Numbered from the stretch's first letter, positions 6,463-13,974 are shown. The stretch is 14,742 bases of DNA from Acidobacteriaceae bacterium UBA1307 (GCA_002307235.1 DBTV01000021.1:362-15103), one strand, 5' to 3'. The notes: a model not told the origin generated them from the sequence alone. Translations and numbers: made by a program.

Positions 6463-8127
6463 ATGAAGCATAACCTACTATGGATTCTCACTCTCGCATG
6501 GAGTTTGCCGCTTCCGCTCGCGGCACAAACCGCGCCGGCGGACAAGAGCGCCGCCATTGCCCAGCAACTGGAGGACGCGCGCAAGGAACTTGCCGCGCAG
6601 GCAGCGTTGCTCAAGCAGATGCGCGAGGAACTCAACCAGCAGAGCAAGGCCATTGAGCAATTGCGCGGGGCGCAGCCCGGACGCAGCGTCTCCGCCGACG
6701 ACGCTGCCAAGTTGCAGGCGGCGGCGGCCGCATTGCGCGCCACCGTGGAGGCGGCGAAGGTGCAGGTGGCGGCAGCCAAGCCCGCGGCGAAACCGGCCGA
6801 GCCGGGACCGGCCGACCTGTTTCTGCGCATCGGCAATGCCAAGATCACTCCGGGCGGGTGGATTGACCTGACGGCAATCTACCGGTCAACGAACCTGGGC
6901 AGCGGCCTGACGACCAGCTTCGCCTCGATTCCCTACAACAACACGGTGGCGGGCGGGTTGAGCGAGGTGCGATTCACCTCACAGGCGACGCGGCTGAACC
7001 TGCGCTTTGACGAGACCTTCAAGCAGGTAAACCTGTTTGGCTTTGTCGAGGCCGACTTCAACGGTTACATGGCGGGCAACGGCTACGTGAGCTCGAACTC
7101 GAGTTCGCTGCGCCTGCGCGTGGCCTACGCCAACATCAACTACAAGAAGTGGGACTTTCTGGGCGGCGAGATGTGGTCGCTGCTGACGCCGACGCGCAAG
7201 ACGCTGTCGCCCTACACGGGCGATCTGTACACCACACTGCAGCCGGATAACGGCTATCAGGTGGGCTTTACCTATGCGCGGCAGTCGCTGGCGCGGGCGG
7301 TCTACCATCCGACGCCGAACATCGCATTGGCCCTGGGCGTCGAAAATCCCGAGCAGTTCACCAGCAGCCAGCCAACGCTGCCCGCGCTGTTTTCCAGCAG
7401 CGAAACAGACATGAACGCGGCCGACACGACCGGCGGCCTGTTGAAGACGCCGAACCCGGTGCCGGACATCACGGCCAAGCTGACGGCAACGCACACCGTC
7501 GCCGGGCACCCATGGCATGCGGGCGTTTCCGGGCTGCTGACGACGGTCCGCATCGTGACGCCGGTCAGCGTGACCAAGACGGTGACGGCCAAGGATACGC
7601 GGGTAGGCGGCGCGATTGCGGCCAACACCCAGCTGGAGTTGTTCAAGGGCTTCCGGTTCATCAACACCGGCTACTGGAGCGATGGCGGCGCGCGCTACAT
7701 GGGCGGCATTGGGCCGGGCTTTGTCGTGCTGCAACCGGGCAAGGCGACCTCGCCGTTCTCGATTGCGAAGATCCACTCCGGCTCGGCGATCAGCTCGGTC
7801 GAGTGGGATGTGACGAAGAAGCTGACGGTGGCGGCACTGGCCAGCGGCGCATACTTCCAGCGCCGTTACGGGCTGGACCCGAGCGTGACCAAGACGACCT
7901 ATGTCGGCTACGGCTTTCCGGGCAGCGCGAACTCGAACAACCGCGTGATTCAGGAGATCACCTTCGACACGGTGACCTCGATCTGGAAGAATCCGCTCTA
8001 TGGCGGGCTGCAACTGACGACGCAAAGCTCGTATGTGCAACGCGCGCCGTGGTACGTGGCACCGGCGGCGCCGAAGGATGCGCATGAGTTTGTGCAGTTC
8101 GTCAACGTGCGCTACATTCTGCCGTAA
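6463..8127 (+). CDS. DcaP-like outer-membrane porin with N-terminal coiled coil
   Basis: The predicted product is a 554-residue outer-membrane channel. It opens with a signal peptide (hydrophobic residues 5-19, likely cleavage near LAA/Q at residue 21). Next comes a charged Glu/Lys/Gln-rich coiled coil at about 28-70 (QQLEDARKELAAQAALLKQM), then an Ala/Lys/Pro-rich linker to about 113. The remainder alternates aromatic and polar residues as in a beta-barrel, from GGWIDLTAIYRS to the C-terminal VNVRYILP. A periplasmic coiled coil followed by a barrel is the layout of DcaP-type trimeric porins; the family assignment is from architecture and not a search. An AGGAG ribosome-binding site precedes the ATG. 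It lies 38 bp after the chemoreceptor gene. Substrate unknown. Confidence 0.8.
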   Translation: MKHNLLWILTLAWSLPLPLAAQTAPADKSAAIAQQLEDARKELAAQAALLKQMREELNQQSKAIEQLRGAQPGRSVSADDAAKLQAAAAALRATVEAAKVQVAAAKPAAKPAEPGPADLFLRIGNAKITPGGWIDLTAIYRSTNLGSGLTTSFASIPYNNTVAGGLSEVRFTSQATRLNLRFDETFKQVNLFGFVEADFNGYMAGNGYVSSNSSSLRLRVAYANINYKKWDFLGGEMWSLLTPTRKTLSPYTGDLYTTLQPDNGYQVGFTYARQSLARAVYHPTPNIALALGVENPEQFTSSQPTLPALFSSSETDMNAADTTGGLLKTPNPVPDITAKLTATHTVAGHPWHAGVSGLLTTVRIVTPVSVTKTVTAKDTRVGGAIAANTQLELFKGFRFINTGYWSDGGARYMGGIGPGFVVLQPGKATSPFSIAKIHSGSAISSVEWDVTKKLTVAALASGAYFQRRYGLDPSVTKTTYVGYGFPGSANSNNRVIQEITFDTVTSIWKNPLYGGLQLTTQSSYVQRAPWYVAPAAPKDAHEFVQFVNVRYILP

Positions 8128-8219
8128 AGCCCGCGCGCGGTTGCCCGGAACGGCACAAAAAACCGGGAACCGCACAGCCTGCAGTTTGCATCGGGCGCTT
8201 TTTGTGTCATGCTTGCGGA

Positions 8220-8330
8220 ATGGGAAACAAGGATAAAGGCAGGAAAGAAACGAAGAAGGCGCCGAAGCCCAAGCCGAAGACCGAGCCGGGCCGTAGGAAC
8301 GAGATGTTCACCCCTGCGCCGACGAAGTAA
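8220..8330 (+). CDS. Small lysine-rich protein of unknown function (36 residues)
   Basis: A 37-codon frame starts at ATG 8220 (MGNKDKGRKETK) and ends with TAA at 8330. It contains nine lysines and three arginines, a KPKPK proline-lysine stretch in the middle and a FTPAPTK tail, with no hydrophobic segment. The composition suggests a soluble nucleic-acid- or ribosome-associated peptide, but I do not recognise a family. The frame ends 31 bp before a strong terminator, as a genuine short transcript would. The ribosome-binding site is weak. A poor promoter match (TTGCAT at 8186, ATGCTT at 8209, 17-bp gap) would place transcription close to the ATG, so a leaderless mRNA is conceivable. Confidence 0.55.
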   Translation: MGNKDKGRKETKKAPKPKPKTEPGRRNEMFTPAPTK

Positions 8331-8361
8331 GACGACGCCACGCGGCCACCGATGCACAGAC

Positions 8362-8395
8362 AAAAGGCTCTCTCCTTGCGGAGAGAGCCTTTTTT
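8362..8395 (+). terminator. Rho-independent terminator between convergent genes
   Basis: A perfect inverted repeat has arms GGCTCTCTCC (8366-8375) and GGAGAGAGCC (8380-8389) with a 4-nt loop. It is followed by six T on the plus strand and flanked by four A on the other side. It serves the small lysine-rich gene on the plus strand and, more weakly, the TRIC-like gene ending at 8413 on the minus strand. Confidence 0.9.
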
Positions 8396-8412
8396 GCGCG
8401 GAGAGATTTTCG

Positions 8413-9075
8413 CTATTCCTCGCGCTGATGCACGTCGTTGACGGCCACGGTCTTCCACTGGAAGCGGGCCGAAAGCAGCTTGAGAACGAGTCCCGAAAGC
8501 GACCCGGCGGCGGTGGAGATGGAGCGGTCGCAGCCCAAGTGCTCGCAACCGAGAAAGACGAGCGCGGCCAGCAGCGCGGCCAGCGTGTAGGGCTCGCCCC
8601 GCTCGAAGACGCGCGGAGGCCGACCCATGAGCACATCGCGCCAAAGTCCGCCCCCGGCGGCGGTGATAAGGCCTAGCAGGACCGAGGGCAGCAGGGTCAG
8701 CCCGGCATTGAGTCCGCGGCTGACACCAGCCACGCTGAACAGGCCGAGCGAGGCGGCATCAGCAAACCAGATGAAGCGCGCGACGAAGCCCTGCGCCCAT
8801 CCACCGAACAGCAGCGCGAAGCCGCCGGCGGCCAGCGCCACGAGCAGATAGCGGGCGTCGAGAAAGGCCAGCGGCGGGCCCTTTTGCAAAAGCACATCGC
8901 GGGTGATGCCGCCGCCGAGGGCGGTGACGATGGCCAGGCCGAGAACGCCGATCAGGTCATAGGGGTGGGTGCGATGCCGGCGGGCCTCGAAGGCTCCGGC
9001 CAGGGCACCGGCAACGACACCGGAAAACTCCACCGTCGAGAAGACGGCCATCGAATGCAGATTGAGCGAGACCAT
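8413..9075 (-). CDS. TRIC / UPF0126 family membrane cation channel
   Basis: The 220-residue product is an inner-membrane protein with about seven hydrophobic helices. It is made of two related halves, each carrying the family motif GGGxxRD: GGGITRD at residues 54-60 and GGGLWRD at 141-147. Prokaryotic members of this family (older name UPF0126, e.g. YadS/YicG) are homologues of the animal TRIC channels and several conduct monovalent cations; the substrate here is not known. The start at 9075 has an AAAGAG sequence upstream; an internal Met at residue 9 lacks one. It is divergent from the PlpD-like gene, and its 3' end runs into the terminator at 8362-8395. No convincing promoter was found. 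Confidence 0.88.
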   Translation of the reverse strand: MVSLNLHSMAVFSTVEFSGVVAGALAGAFEARRHRTHPYDLIGVLGLAIVTALGGGITRDVLLQKGPPLAFLDARYLLVALAAGGFALLFGGWAQGFVARFIWFADAASLGLFSVAGVSRGLNAGLTLLPSVLLGLITAAGGGLWRDVLMGRPPRVFERGEPYTLAALLAALVFLGCEHLGCDRSISTAAGSLSGLVLKLLSARFQWKTVAVNDVHQREE

Positions 9076-9227
9076 GCTCTTTCAGGATAAGCGGAATCGC
9101 ATTGGGAAAACGATACGCGTGACAATGACGCAGAGGGTTTTTGCCGGTTTGGATCCCAGAGACTCGTGCAAAAATGATGCTGCGCGACCTGCGCTGGCGC
9201 GTCATAGACTGTAGCGACGATTTGTTC

Positions 9228-9233
9228 GGGGAG
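9228..9233 (+). promoter_or_regulatory. Ribosome-binding site that sets the PlpD-like start
   Basis: GGGGAG abuts an ATG at 9234 but lies 6 nt from a second in-frame ATG at 9240, the normal spacing. The second ATG gives a compact signal peptide and is preferred over both 9234 and an upstream ATG at 9141. Confidence 0.6.
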
Positions 9234-9239
9234 ATGAAG

Positions 9240-11429
9240 ATGCAACTGCGAGGCTTCGCAATGACGCTACTACTGGCTACCGGCCTGTGCACGGCGCAGG
9301 ATTCGACGGTGGGCCGGCCAGTGATCGGTGTGGCGCTGGAGGGCGGCGGAGCGTTGGGGCTGGCGCACATCGGCGTGCTGGCGTGGATGGAGGACAACCG
9401 CATTCCGGTGGACCGGCTGGCGGGCACGAGCATGGGCTCGCTAATCGGCGGTCTCTATGCCTCGGGCATGACGGTCGAGCAGTTGCGCACACTGGCGACG
9501 GGCAACGCCTTCACCGCAGTGTTTACCCTGCAGCCGCGCTATACCGACATCGACTACCGAAGGCGCGAGGACCGGCGCGAGCTGCCGGGCTCCATCTCGG
9601 TCGGACTGCGCCACGGGCCGCAGTTACGTAACGCACTTTTGAGTGATCGGGGCGTCAACGAGTTCTTGGCCCGGCAAATGTCCGCCTACAACAGCGAGGC
9701 GCTCGACTACGACCAGATGCCCATTCCCTTCCGCTGCGTGGCGACGGATCTGAACACGCTGGGGCCGGTGGTGTTCACGCGCGGACCGCTGCCCAATGCG
9801 GTGCGCGCCTCGATCTCGATTCCGAGCGTCTTTCCCCCGGTCATCGGTGCGGACGGACATGCTTTGGTGGACGGGGGCATCGTCGACAACCTGCCGTCGG
9901 ACGTGGTGCGGCGCGATCTGCACGCCGATGTGGTGATTGCCGTGCATCTGGATGCGCAACTGCTCAAAAAGATCGATATCGGCTCGGTCTTCGGCGTGCT
10001 GGACCGCGCGTTTTCCGTGGGTATTGCGCGCAACGAAGCCGAGGGGATCAAGGCAGCCGACCGGGTGATTGTGGTCGACGTGGGCAAGTTCACCGGCATG
10101 GACTATGACAAGGGCGTGGCGCTGATGGCGGCAGGCTACAGCGCGGCCGAGGCCAACCGCGCCGTACTGCGGCCCTACATGCTGAACGAAACAGAGTGGA
10201 AGAGCTATCTGGCGGCGCGGCGGGCGCGCATTCGGCCCGAGCCGGGTCTTCTGCAAAGGATCAGCATCGTCGGCGGCAGCGCCAGTGCACAGGCCCAGGT
10301 GACACACGACATGAAACCGCTGGCGGGAAAGCCGATTCGTCCTGCAAGCACGCTGGAGGCGCTCAAAGGCATTCAGGCGGCGGGTGGCATGACGGCCAGC
10401 TTCGAGACCTTTGCGCCAGAGAATGCGCCGACCGAGACGGGCGTGCGCGTGCAACTCAACAATGACCCAATCGGGCCACCCTATCTGCTGCTGGCGCCCG
10501 AGTACTCCGGCACGACCAACAACCTGATGCGCGTAACGCTGAACCTGCGGCTGGTGGCGCAGAACCTGGGCGGCTTTGGCTCGGAGCTGCGCGCGACATC
10601 ACGGCTGGGCACCATGAACAGCCTTGCAATCGAGTACTACAAACTGCTGTCGCCGCACGGTTACTTTGTACAACCGCTGGCCGAGGTGAGCACGGAGCCG
10701 GTCTACATCTGGCAGAATCAGGCGCGCATCGCTGAACGGTCGCTGACGAATTTGGTAGCGGGCGTGGCGGCAGGACGCACCTTTTCGCATTCGACACAGT
10801 TGGCTACTGAGTGGCGCTTTGCCAACACGCACTGGAATCAGGTGACGGGCACCGGGGGAGGGCCGTTTCTGTCCGGTTCGGCACAGAGCGGACAACTGCG
10901 GCTGACCATTGACCACGCCCAGACCAGCACATTGTCCCCTGTCGGATGGCGGATGACGGCGGCGGGCGGCGCGCTTTACCACGCCGAGCAAAGCAGCAAT
11001 GCGCCGCTGCTTCACTTCGCGATGGGAGGAACCTACTCGATTCGGCCGGAGCATATTCTCGGCGTGAGTGGCGAGGTAAGTTCGTACCTGCGCACCAATG
11101 TAGCCGAGCCCTACCGGTTCACGCTGGGTGGCCCGATGCGTCTGTCTGCCTCAAGCTTCGATGAGTACCGGGGCACGGATGTCTTTTTGGCCCGCACCGC
11201 CTATATGCGCCGCATTGCCTCATTGCCGACCGGATTGGGACACGGTCTCTATGGCGTTTTCGGCTACGAGGGCGGCGAGATCTGGTCCCCCGAGCAGCGG
11301 GTTCTGCTCCGCCAGGACGGCATTGTTGGGCTGATCGGCAACACGCCGATGGGACTGATCACGGTCGGCGTCTCGGTCGGCGACACCGGCCACCGCAAGG
11401 TCTTCTTCACGTTGGGGCGGTGGTTTTAG
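9240..11429 (+). CDS. PlpD-like patatin phospholipase autotransporter (type Vd secretion)
   Basis: The product is a predicted surface-exposed or secreted lipid hydrolase carrying its own outer-membrane barrel. From ATG 9240 it has 729 residues, close to the P. aeruginosa PlpD layout. A signal peptide (about 1-18, ending LCTA) is followed by a patatin domain with all catalytic features: oxyanion loop GGGALG (35-40), nucleophile S64 in GTSMG, and D211 in DGG, the Ser-Asp dyad. A POTRA-like segment starts near residue 340 (ISIVGG), and from about 415 the sequence alternates like a BamA/Omp85-type barrel, ending in the aromatic C-terminus TLGRWF expected for BAM recognition. The gene stands alone, divergent from the TRIC-like gene and convergent with the acyltransferase. 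Its TAG stop begins a 7-bp repeat array. Confidence 0.88.
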   Translation: MQLRGFAMTLLLATGLCTAQDSTVGRPVIGVALEGGGALGLAHIGVLAWMEDNRIPVDRLAGTSMGSLIGGLYASGMTVEQLRTLATGNAFTAVFTLQPRYTDIDYRRREDRRELPGSISVGLRHGPQLRNALLSDRGVNEFLARQMSAYNSEALDYDQMPIPFRCVATDLNTLGPVVFTRGPLPNAVRASISIPSVFPPVIGADGHALVDGGIVDNLPSDVVRRDLHADVVIAVHLDAQLLKKIDIGSVFGVLDRAFSVGIARNEAEGIKAADRVIVVDVGKFTGMDYDKGVALMAAGYSAAEANRAVLRPYMLNETEWKSYLAARRARIRPEPGLLQRISIVGGSASAQAQVTHDMKPLAGKPIRPASTLEALKGIQAAGGMTASFETFAPENAPTETGVRVQLNNDPIGPPYLLLAPEYSGTTNNLMRVTLNLRLVAQNLGGFGSELRATSRLGTMNSLAIEYYKLLSPHGYFVQPLAEVSTEPVYIWQNQARIAERSLTNLVAGVAAGRTFSHSTQLATEWRFANTHWNQVTGTGGGPFLSGSAQSGQLRLTIDHAQTSTLSPVGWRMTAAGGALYHAEQSSNAPLLHFAMGGTYSIRPEHILGVSGEVSSYLRTNVAEPYRFTLGGPMRLSASSFDEYRGTDVFLARTAYMRRIASLPTGLGHGLYGVFGYEGGEIWSPEQRVLLRQDGIVGLIGNTPMGLITVGVSVGDTGHRKVFFTLGRWF

Positions 11430-11475
11430 CAAGACAGCTGTTAGCTTTTAGCTCTTAGCTAACAGCTAACAATTG
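11427..11475 (+). repeat. Stop-anchored 7-bp repeat array with 11-bp inverted repeat
   Basis: Counting from the TAG stop of the PlpD-like gene, seven 7-bp units fill 11427-11475, the middle ones reading TTAGCTN. Within it AGCTGTTAGCT (11436-11446) and AGCTAACAGCT (11457-11467) are exact complements around a 10-nt loop. It fills almost the whole gap between two convergent genes and could act as a bidirectional 3'-end hairpin, but no T-run follows it. Confidence 0.75.
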
Positions 11476-11479
11476 CCTC

Positions 11480-12604
11480 TCACAGAACGCGACGCAGGCC
11501 TGGAAGTCGAACGAGAGGGTCGGCGACGAGCCACGTGATCGCGCAGGCCAGCAGGCCGGTCGTGGCGAACTTCACCAGCGCGGGCGCCGACCACCCATGC
11601 AGGACCAGCGCGACGGCGACCAGCACTGGCGCATGCAGCATGTAGGCGGCATAGGCGCGGCGGCCGAGCCAGTCCCCCAGCCGCGAGGGCCGGTTGCCAT
11701 AGCGACGGAAGAGGAGCAGCAACAATGCAATGGCTCCCCAGGCGATGAACGGCTCCCACAGAGCATAGAAGGCCGCCTGCCAACGGAGTCCACCTTCGAA
11801 GCCGGAACTGCCCGCGCCGCGATGCGTGTCGCCAAGCATGAGCGCCACCGGCAGGCTGAGCAAGGCCAGAATCATGACCGCGATCCAGGGCCGCGCATGG
11901 CGCACTGTGAGCTGGCGCAGCCAGTCGTGGCGCCAGGCCGCCGTGCCCAGCACAAAGAGAAAGATGTAACTCGCAAAGTAGCCGAGTTGCAGTCCGAAGA
12001 GGTTTTTGCCCACGGGAATGCCCAGGCGAATCGCCCAGGCCGCCACACCAACGCCGAGGGCGGCGAGCAGCCAGCGGAAGCCGGAGGGAACCGCACGCAC
12101 CGTGCGCGCGCTTGCTTCCAGCTTTGCGCCAAAAATTGCGCGACCGCCGCAATAGGCGAGGGCAAACAGCAGCAGAGTCTGCGCAAACCAGAGTGGCCCG
12201 TTGATGATGCGTTGATGATGCCAGAGCCAGAGGATGGTCGGCCAAAAGCCGTCGCCCTGCGCCCACGTTGCAAGGCCGGCGGTCGCCGGGCCGAGCACGA
12301 GGATAAAGAAGAGCAGCGGCAGGCCGAGGCGCAGAAGCCGGTCGCCCAGATAGCGCGCATAGCCCTTGCGCTCAAGCGAGGGTGGCGTGAAGTAGCCGGC
12401 CAGCAGGAAGAAAAATCCCATGAAATAGGCCTGATTGGTGGCCGCGAAGAGGGTGAGCAGAAGGCTGGAGGGCGCCGAGGAGGGGCGCAGCTCGTTGTAG
12501 AACCAGCTGCCCGAAGCGCCATAGGTGATGGCGGTGTGATGGAGAATGACCAGCGCCGTGAGTGCGACACGCAGGCGGTCGATGTAGAGTTCACGGATAG
12601 CCAT
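11480..12604 (-). CDS. Family 3 membrane acyltransferase
   Basis: The 374-residue protein has about ten hydrophobic segments and belongs to the integral-membrane acyltransferase 3 family (OafA/OatA/NodX type). These enzymes move acetyl or other acyl groups onto sugars, lipids or small molecules across the inner membrane. The family's R-X10-H motif is present near the N-terminus as R12 to H23 (RVALTALVILHH), with the candidate catalytic His in the first TM segment. Other landmarks are FFFLLAGYF near residue 66, GPLWFAQTLLLF near 136 and RRAYAAYMLHAPVLV near 320. The substrate cannot be read from sequence. The gene begins only 45 bp past the terminator that follows rplK, leaving little room for its own promoter; read-through is an alternative. 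Confidence 0.85.
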   Translation of the reverse strand: MAIRELYIDRLRVALTALVILHHTAITYGASGSWFYNELRPSSAPSSLLLTLFAATNQAYFMGFFFLLAGYFTPPSLERKGYARYLGDRLLRLGLPLLFFILVLGPATAGLATWAQGDGFWPTILWLWHHQRIINGPLWFAQTLLLFALAYCGGRAIFGAKLEASARTVRAVPSGFRWLLAALGVGVAAWAIRLGIPVGKNLFGLQLGYFASYIFLFVLGTAAWRHDWLRQLTVRHARPWIAVMILALLSLPVALMLGDTHRGAGSSGFEGGLRWQAAFYALWEPFIAWGAIALLLLLFRRYGNRPSRLGDWLGRRAYAAYMLHAPVLVAVALVLHGWSAPALVKFATTGLLACAITWLVADPLVRLPGLRRVL

Positions 12605-12649
12605 GACTCATCCTACGGAATCACACGCCGACAAGTTCCGCAGCCGCGC

Positions 12650-12679
12650 AAAAAGCCCTCCCGTGTGGGAGGGCTTTTT
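12650..12679 (-). terminator. Rho-independent terminator downstream of rplK
   Basis: A perfect hairpin has arms GCCCTCCC (12655-12662) and GGGAGGGC (12667-12674), a 4-nt loop and five A/T on each side, so it can work in both directions. On the minus strand it ends the transcript coming from rplK, whose stop lies 28 bp upstream. In the usual gene order rplK would read through into rplA; here transcription is predicted to end. Confidence 0.92.
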
Positions 12680-12706
12680 GAATCTGCTAGGACCGAACGC
12701 CGGCAG

Positions 12707-13144
12707 TTAGCCGATGACGTCGATACCCATGGAGCGCGCGGTGCCCTTGATGCTCTTCATCGCGGCTTCGACGGAAGCGGCGTTGAGGTCGGGCATCTTC
12801 TGGGTGGCGATCTCGCGGATCTGAGCCTCGGTGACGCGGCCCTTCTTGTCCTTGTTCGGCGTGCCCGATCCCTTTTCGATCTTGGCGGCCTTCTTGAGCA
12901 GAATGGCGGCCGGCGGGGTCTTGGTCACGAACGAGAAGGTGCGATCACCATAGACGGTGATGACGACCGGGATAATCAGGCCGGCCATTTCCTTGTTCTG
13001 CGTGCGCGCGTTGAACTGCTTGCAGAACTCCATGATGTTGACCTGAGCCTGACCGAGCGCGGGGCCAACGGGAGGTGCAGGAGTCGCCTTGCCCGCTTCA
13101 ATCTGAAGCTTGACGTAACCGGTGATTTTCTTCGGAGCTGCCAT
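12707..13144 (-). CDS. rplK: 50S ribosomal protein L11
   Basis: L11 binds the GTPase-associated region of 23S rRNA and is needed for the RelA stringent response. The 145-residue protein is full length, with KKITGYVKLQIEAGKATPAP, the conserved PPVGPALGQ, NIMEFCKQFNART, and a C-terminal rRNA-binding domain (PPAAILLKKAA, ending ARSMGIDVIG). The ATG at 13144 follows GAGGAAA. It is the last gene of the right-hand block: a strong terminator follows and rplA is about 8.4 kb away. The 159-bp gap to nusG contains a 7-bp repeat array and a small stem, CCAGCC/GGCTGG (13161-13166 with 13190-13195), near the ribosome-binding site. Confidence 0.98.
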   Translation of the reverse strand: MAAPKKITGYVKLQIEAGKATPAPPVGPALGQAQVNIMEFCKQFNARTQNKEMAGLIIPVVITVYGDRTFSFVTKTPPAAILLKKAAKIEKGSGTPNKDKKGRVTEAQIREIATQKMPDLNAASVEAAMKSIKGTARSMGIDVIG

Positions 13145-13264
13145 GATATTTCCTCGTGGGCCAGCCTCTCGCCCCTAGCTTGAACGATTGGCTGGTAATT
13201 CATCCACTAATTTTGGTGTTGCCCTTCGAACGTTTGCGTCCAACCGGGGGTGCTAGGTTCCCTG

Positions 13265-13306
13265 ACCGGCTAGAAGCTGGAAGCTAATAGCTCGAAGCTG
13301 CAACTA
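13265..13306 (-). repeat. Stop-anchored 7-bp repeat array after nusG
   Basis: From the TAG stop codon (13304-13306) six exact 7-bp steps follow on the minus strand: the first unit is TAGTTGC and the next five all begin AGCY, most reading AGCTTCN. This is the cleanest of the five arrays. It occupies about a quarter of the nusG-rplK spacer. No coding or terminator function is apparent. Confidence 0.75.
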
Positions 13307-13942
13307 CGCAATCTTTTCGACTTTGCCAAACTCCATTTCGACAGGCGTCGAGCGGCCGAAGATGGTGACCATGACCTTGAGGGTCTCGCGATCTTCGTTG
13401 ATCTCGTCGACAATGCCGTTGAAGTTGGCGAACGGGCCGTCGGTGATGCGGACCTGCTCGTTCTTCTCAAACTTGATCTTCATCCGCGGCTTGTCCTTGC
13501 TGGTCTCGCTGCGGAAGAGAATGGTGCCGACCTCGGCTTCGCTCAGGGCCACCGGCTTGTCGCCCGTGCCGAGGAAGCCGGTCACCTTGGGGGTGTCCTT
13601 GATGATGTGCCAGAGGTCGTTGTCGAGTTCCATCTCGACGAGCACATAGCCGGGCAGGAACAACCGCTCAACGGTGCGCTTTTTGCCGTTGACGATCTCG
13701 GTCACCGGCTCGGTGGGGATCATCACGCGACCTACCTTGTGGCCGTGGCCAAAGGCCTCTACGCGGCTCTTGAGCGAGTCGCGAACGCGACGCTCAAAGC
13801 CGGAGTAGGCGTGCAGGATGTACCACTTGAAATTCTCGTTGACAGGCGGCTCGAGCGACTCGCCCGCGGCCTCGGCCTGCGATTGCGCTTCCGGCTGGTT
13901 CTGTTCCGGATCACCGGCGATTTGTTCGATCTCTTCTGCCAT
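13304..13942 (-). CDS. nusG: Transcription termination/antitermination factor NusG
   Basis: NusG binds the RNA polymerase clamp through its NGN domain and couples it to Rho or the ribosome through its KOW domain. From ATG 13942 (MAEEIEQIAG) the protein has 212 residues. The NGN domain starts at FKWYILHAYSGFERRV (about residue 38) and includes VNGKKRTVERLFLPGYVLVEM; the KOW domain is at the end (EQVRITDGPFANFNGIVDEI, FGRSTPVEMEF). About 31 residues longer than E. coli NusG at the N-terminus, it carries an acidic, Gln/Glu-rich extension (residues 2-36) that looks disordered. An upstream frame to 14032 overlaps secE and is rejected; GAGAAG precedes the chosen start. It lies 32 bp after secE. Confidence 0.97.
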   Translation of the reverse strand: MAEEIEQIAGDPEQNQPEAQSQAEAAGESLEPPVNENFKWYILHAYSGFERRVRDSLKSRVEAFGHGHKVGRVMIPTEPVTEIVNGKKRTVERLFLPGYVLVEMELDNDLWHIIKDTPKVTGFLGTGDKPVALSEAEVGTILFRSETSKDKPRMKIKFEKNEQVRITDGPFANFNGIVDEINEDRETLKVMVTIFGRSTPVEMEFGKVEKIA

Positions 13943-13974
13943 TTTCTTCTCGATTCGAGGCTGTGCCCGAAACC

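Noticed and set aside
6979..8175. 398-codon minus-strand open frame
   Set aside because: It is antisense to the porin; the composition is Arg/His-rich without motifs, and the porin has a signal peptide and ribosome-binding site.
11436..11467. Calling the 11-bp inverted repeat a standard intrinsic terminator
   Set aside because: The stem is AT-containing and no T-run follows in either direction; kept as a repeat.
4305..12706. Mobile element carrying the six inserted genes
   Set aside because: No transposase, integrase, terminal inverted repeat or target duplication was found, and base composition by eye resembles the flanks.
11597..13183. 528-codon plus-strand open frame
   Set aside because: It runs antisense through the acyltransferase, a terminator and rplK. 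All three minus-strand features are well supported, so this is a shadow.
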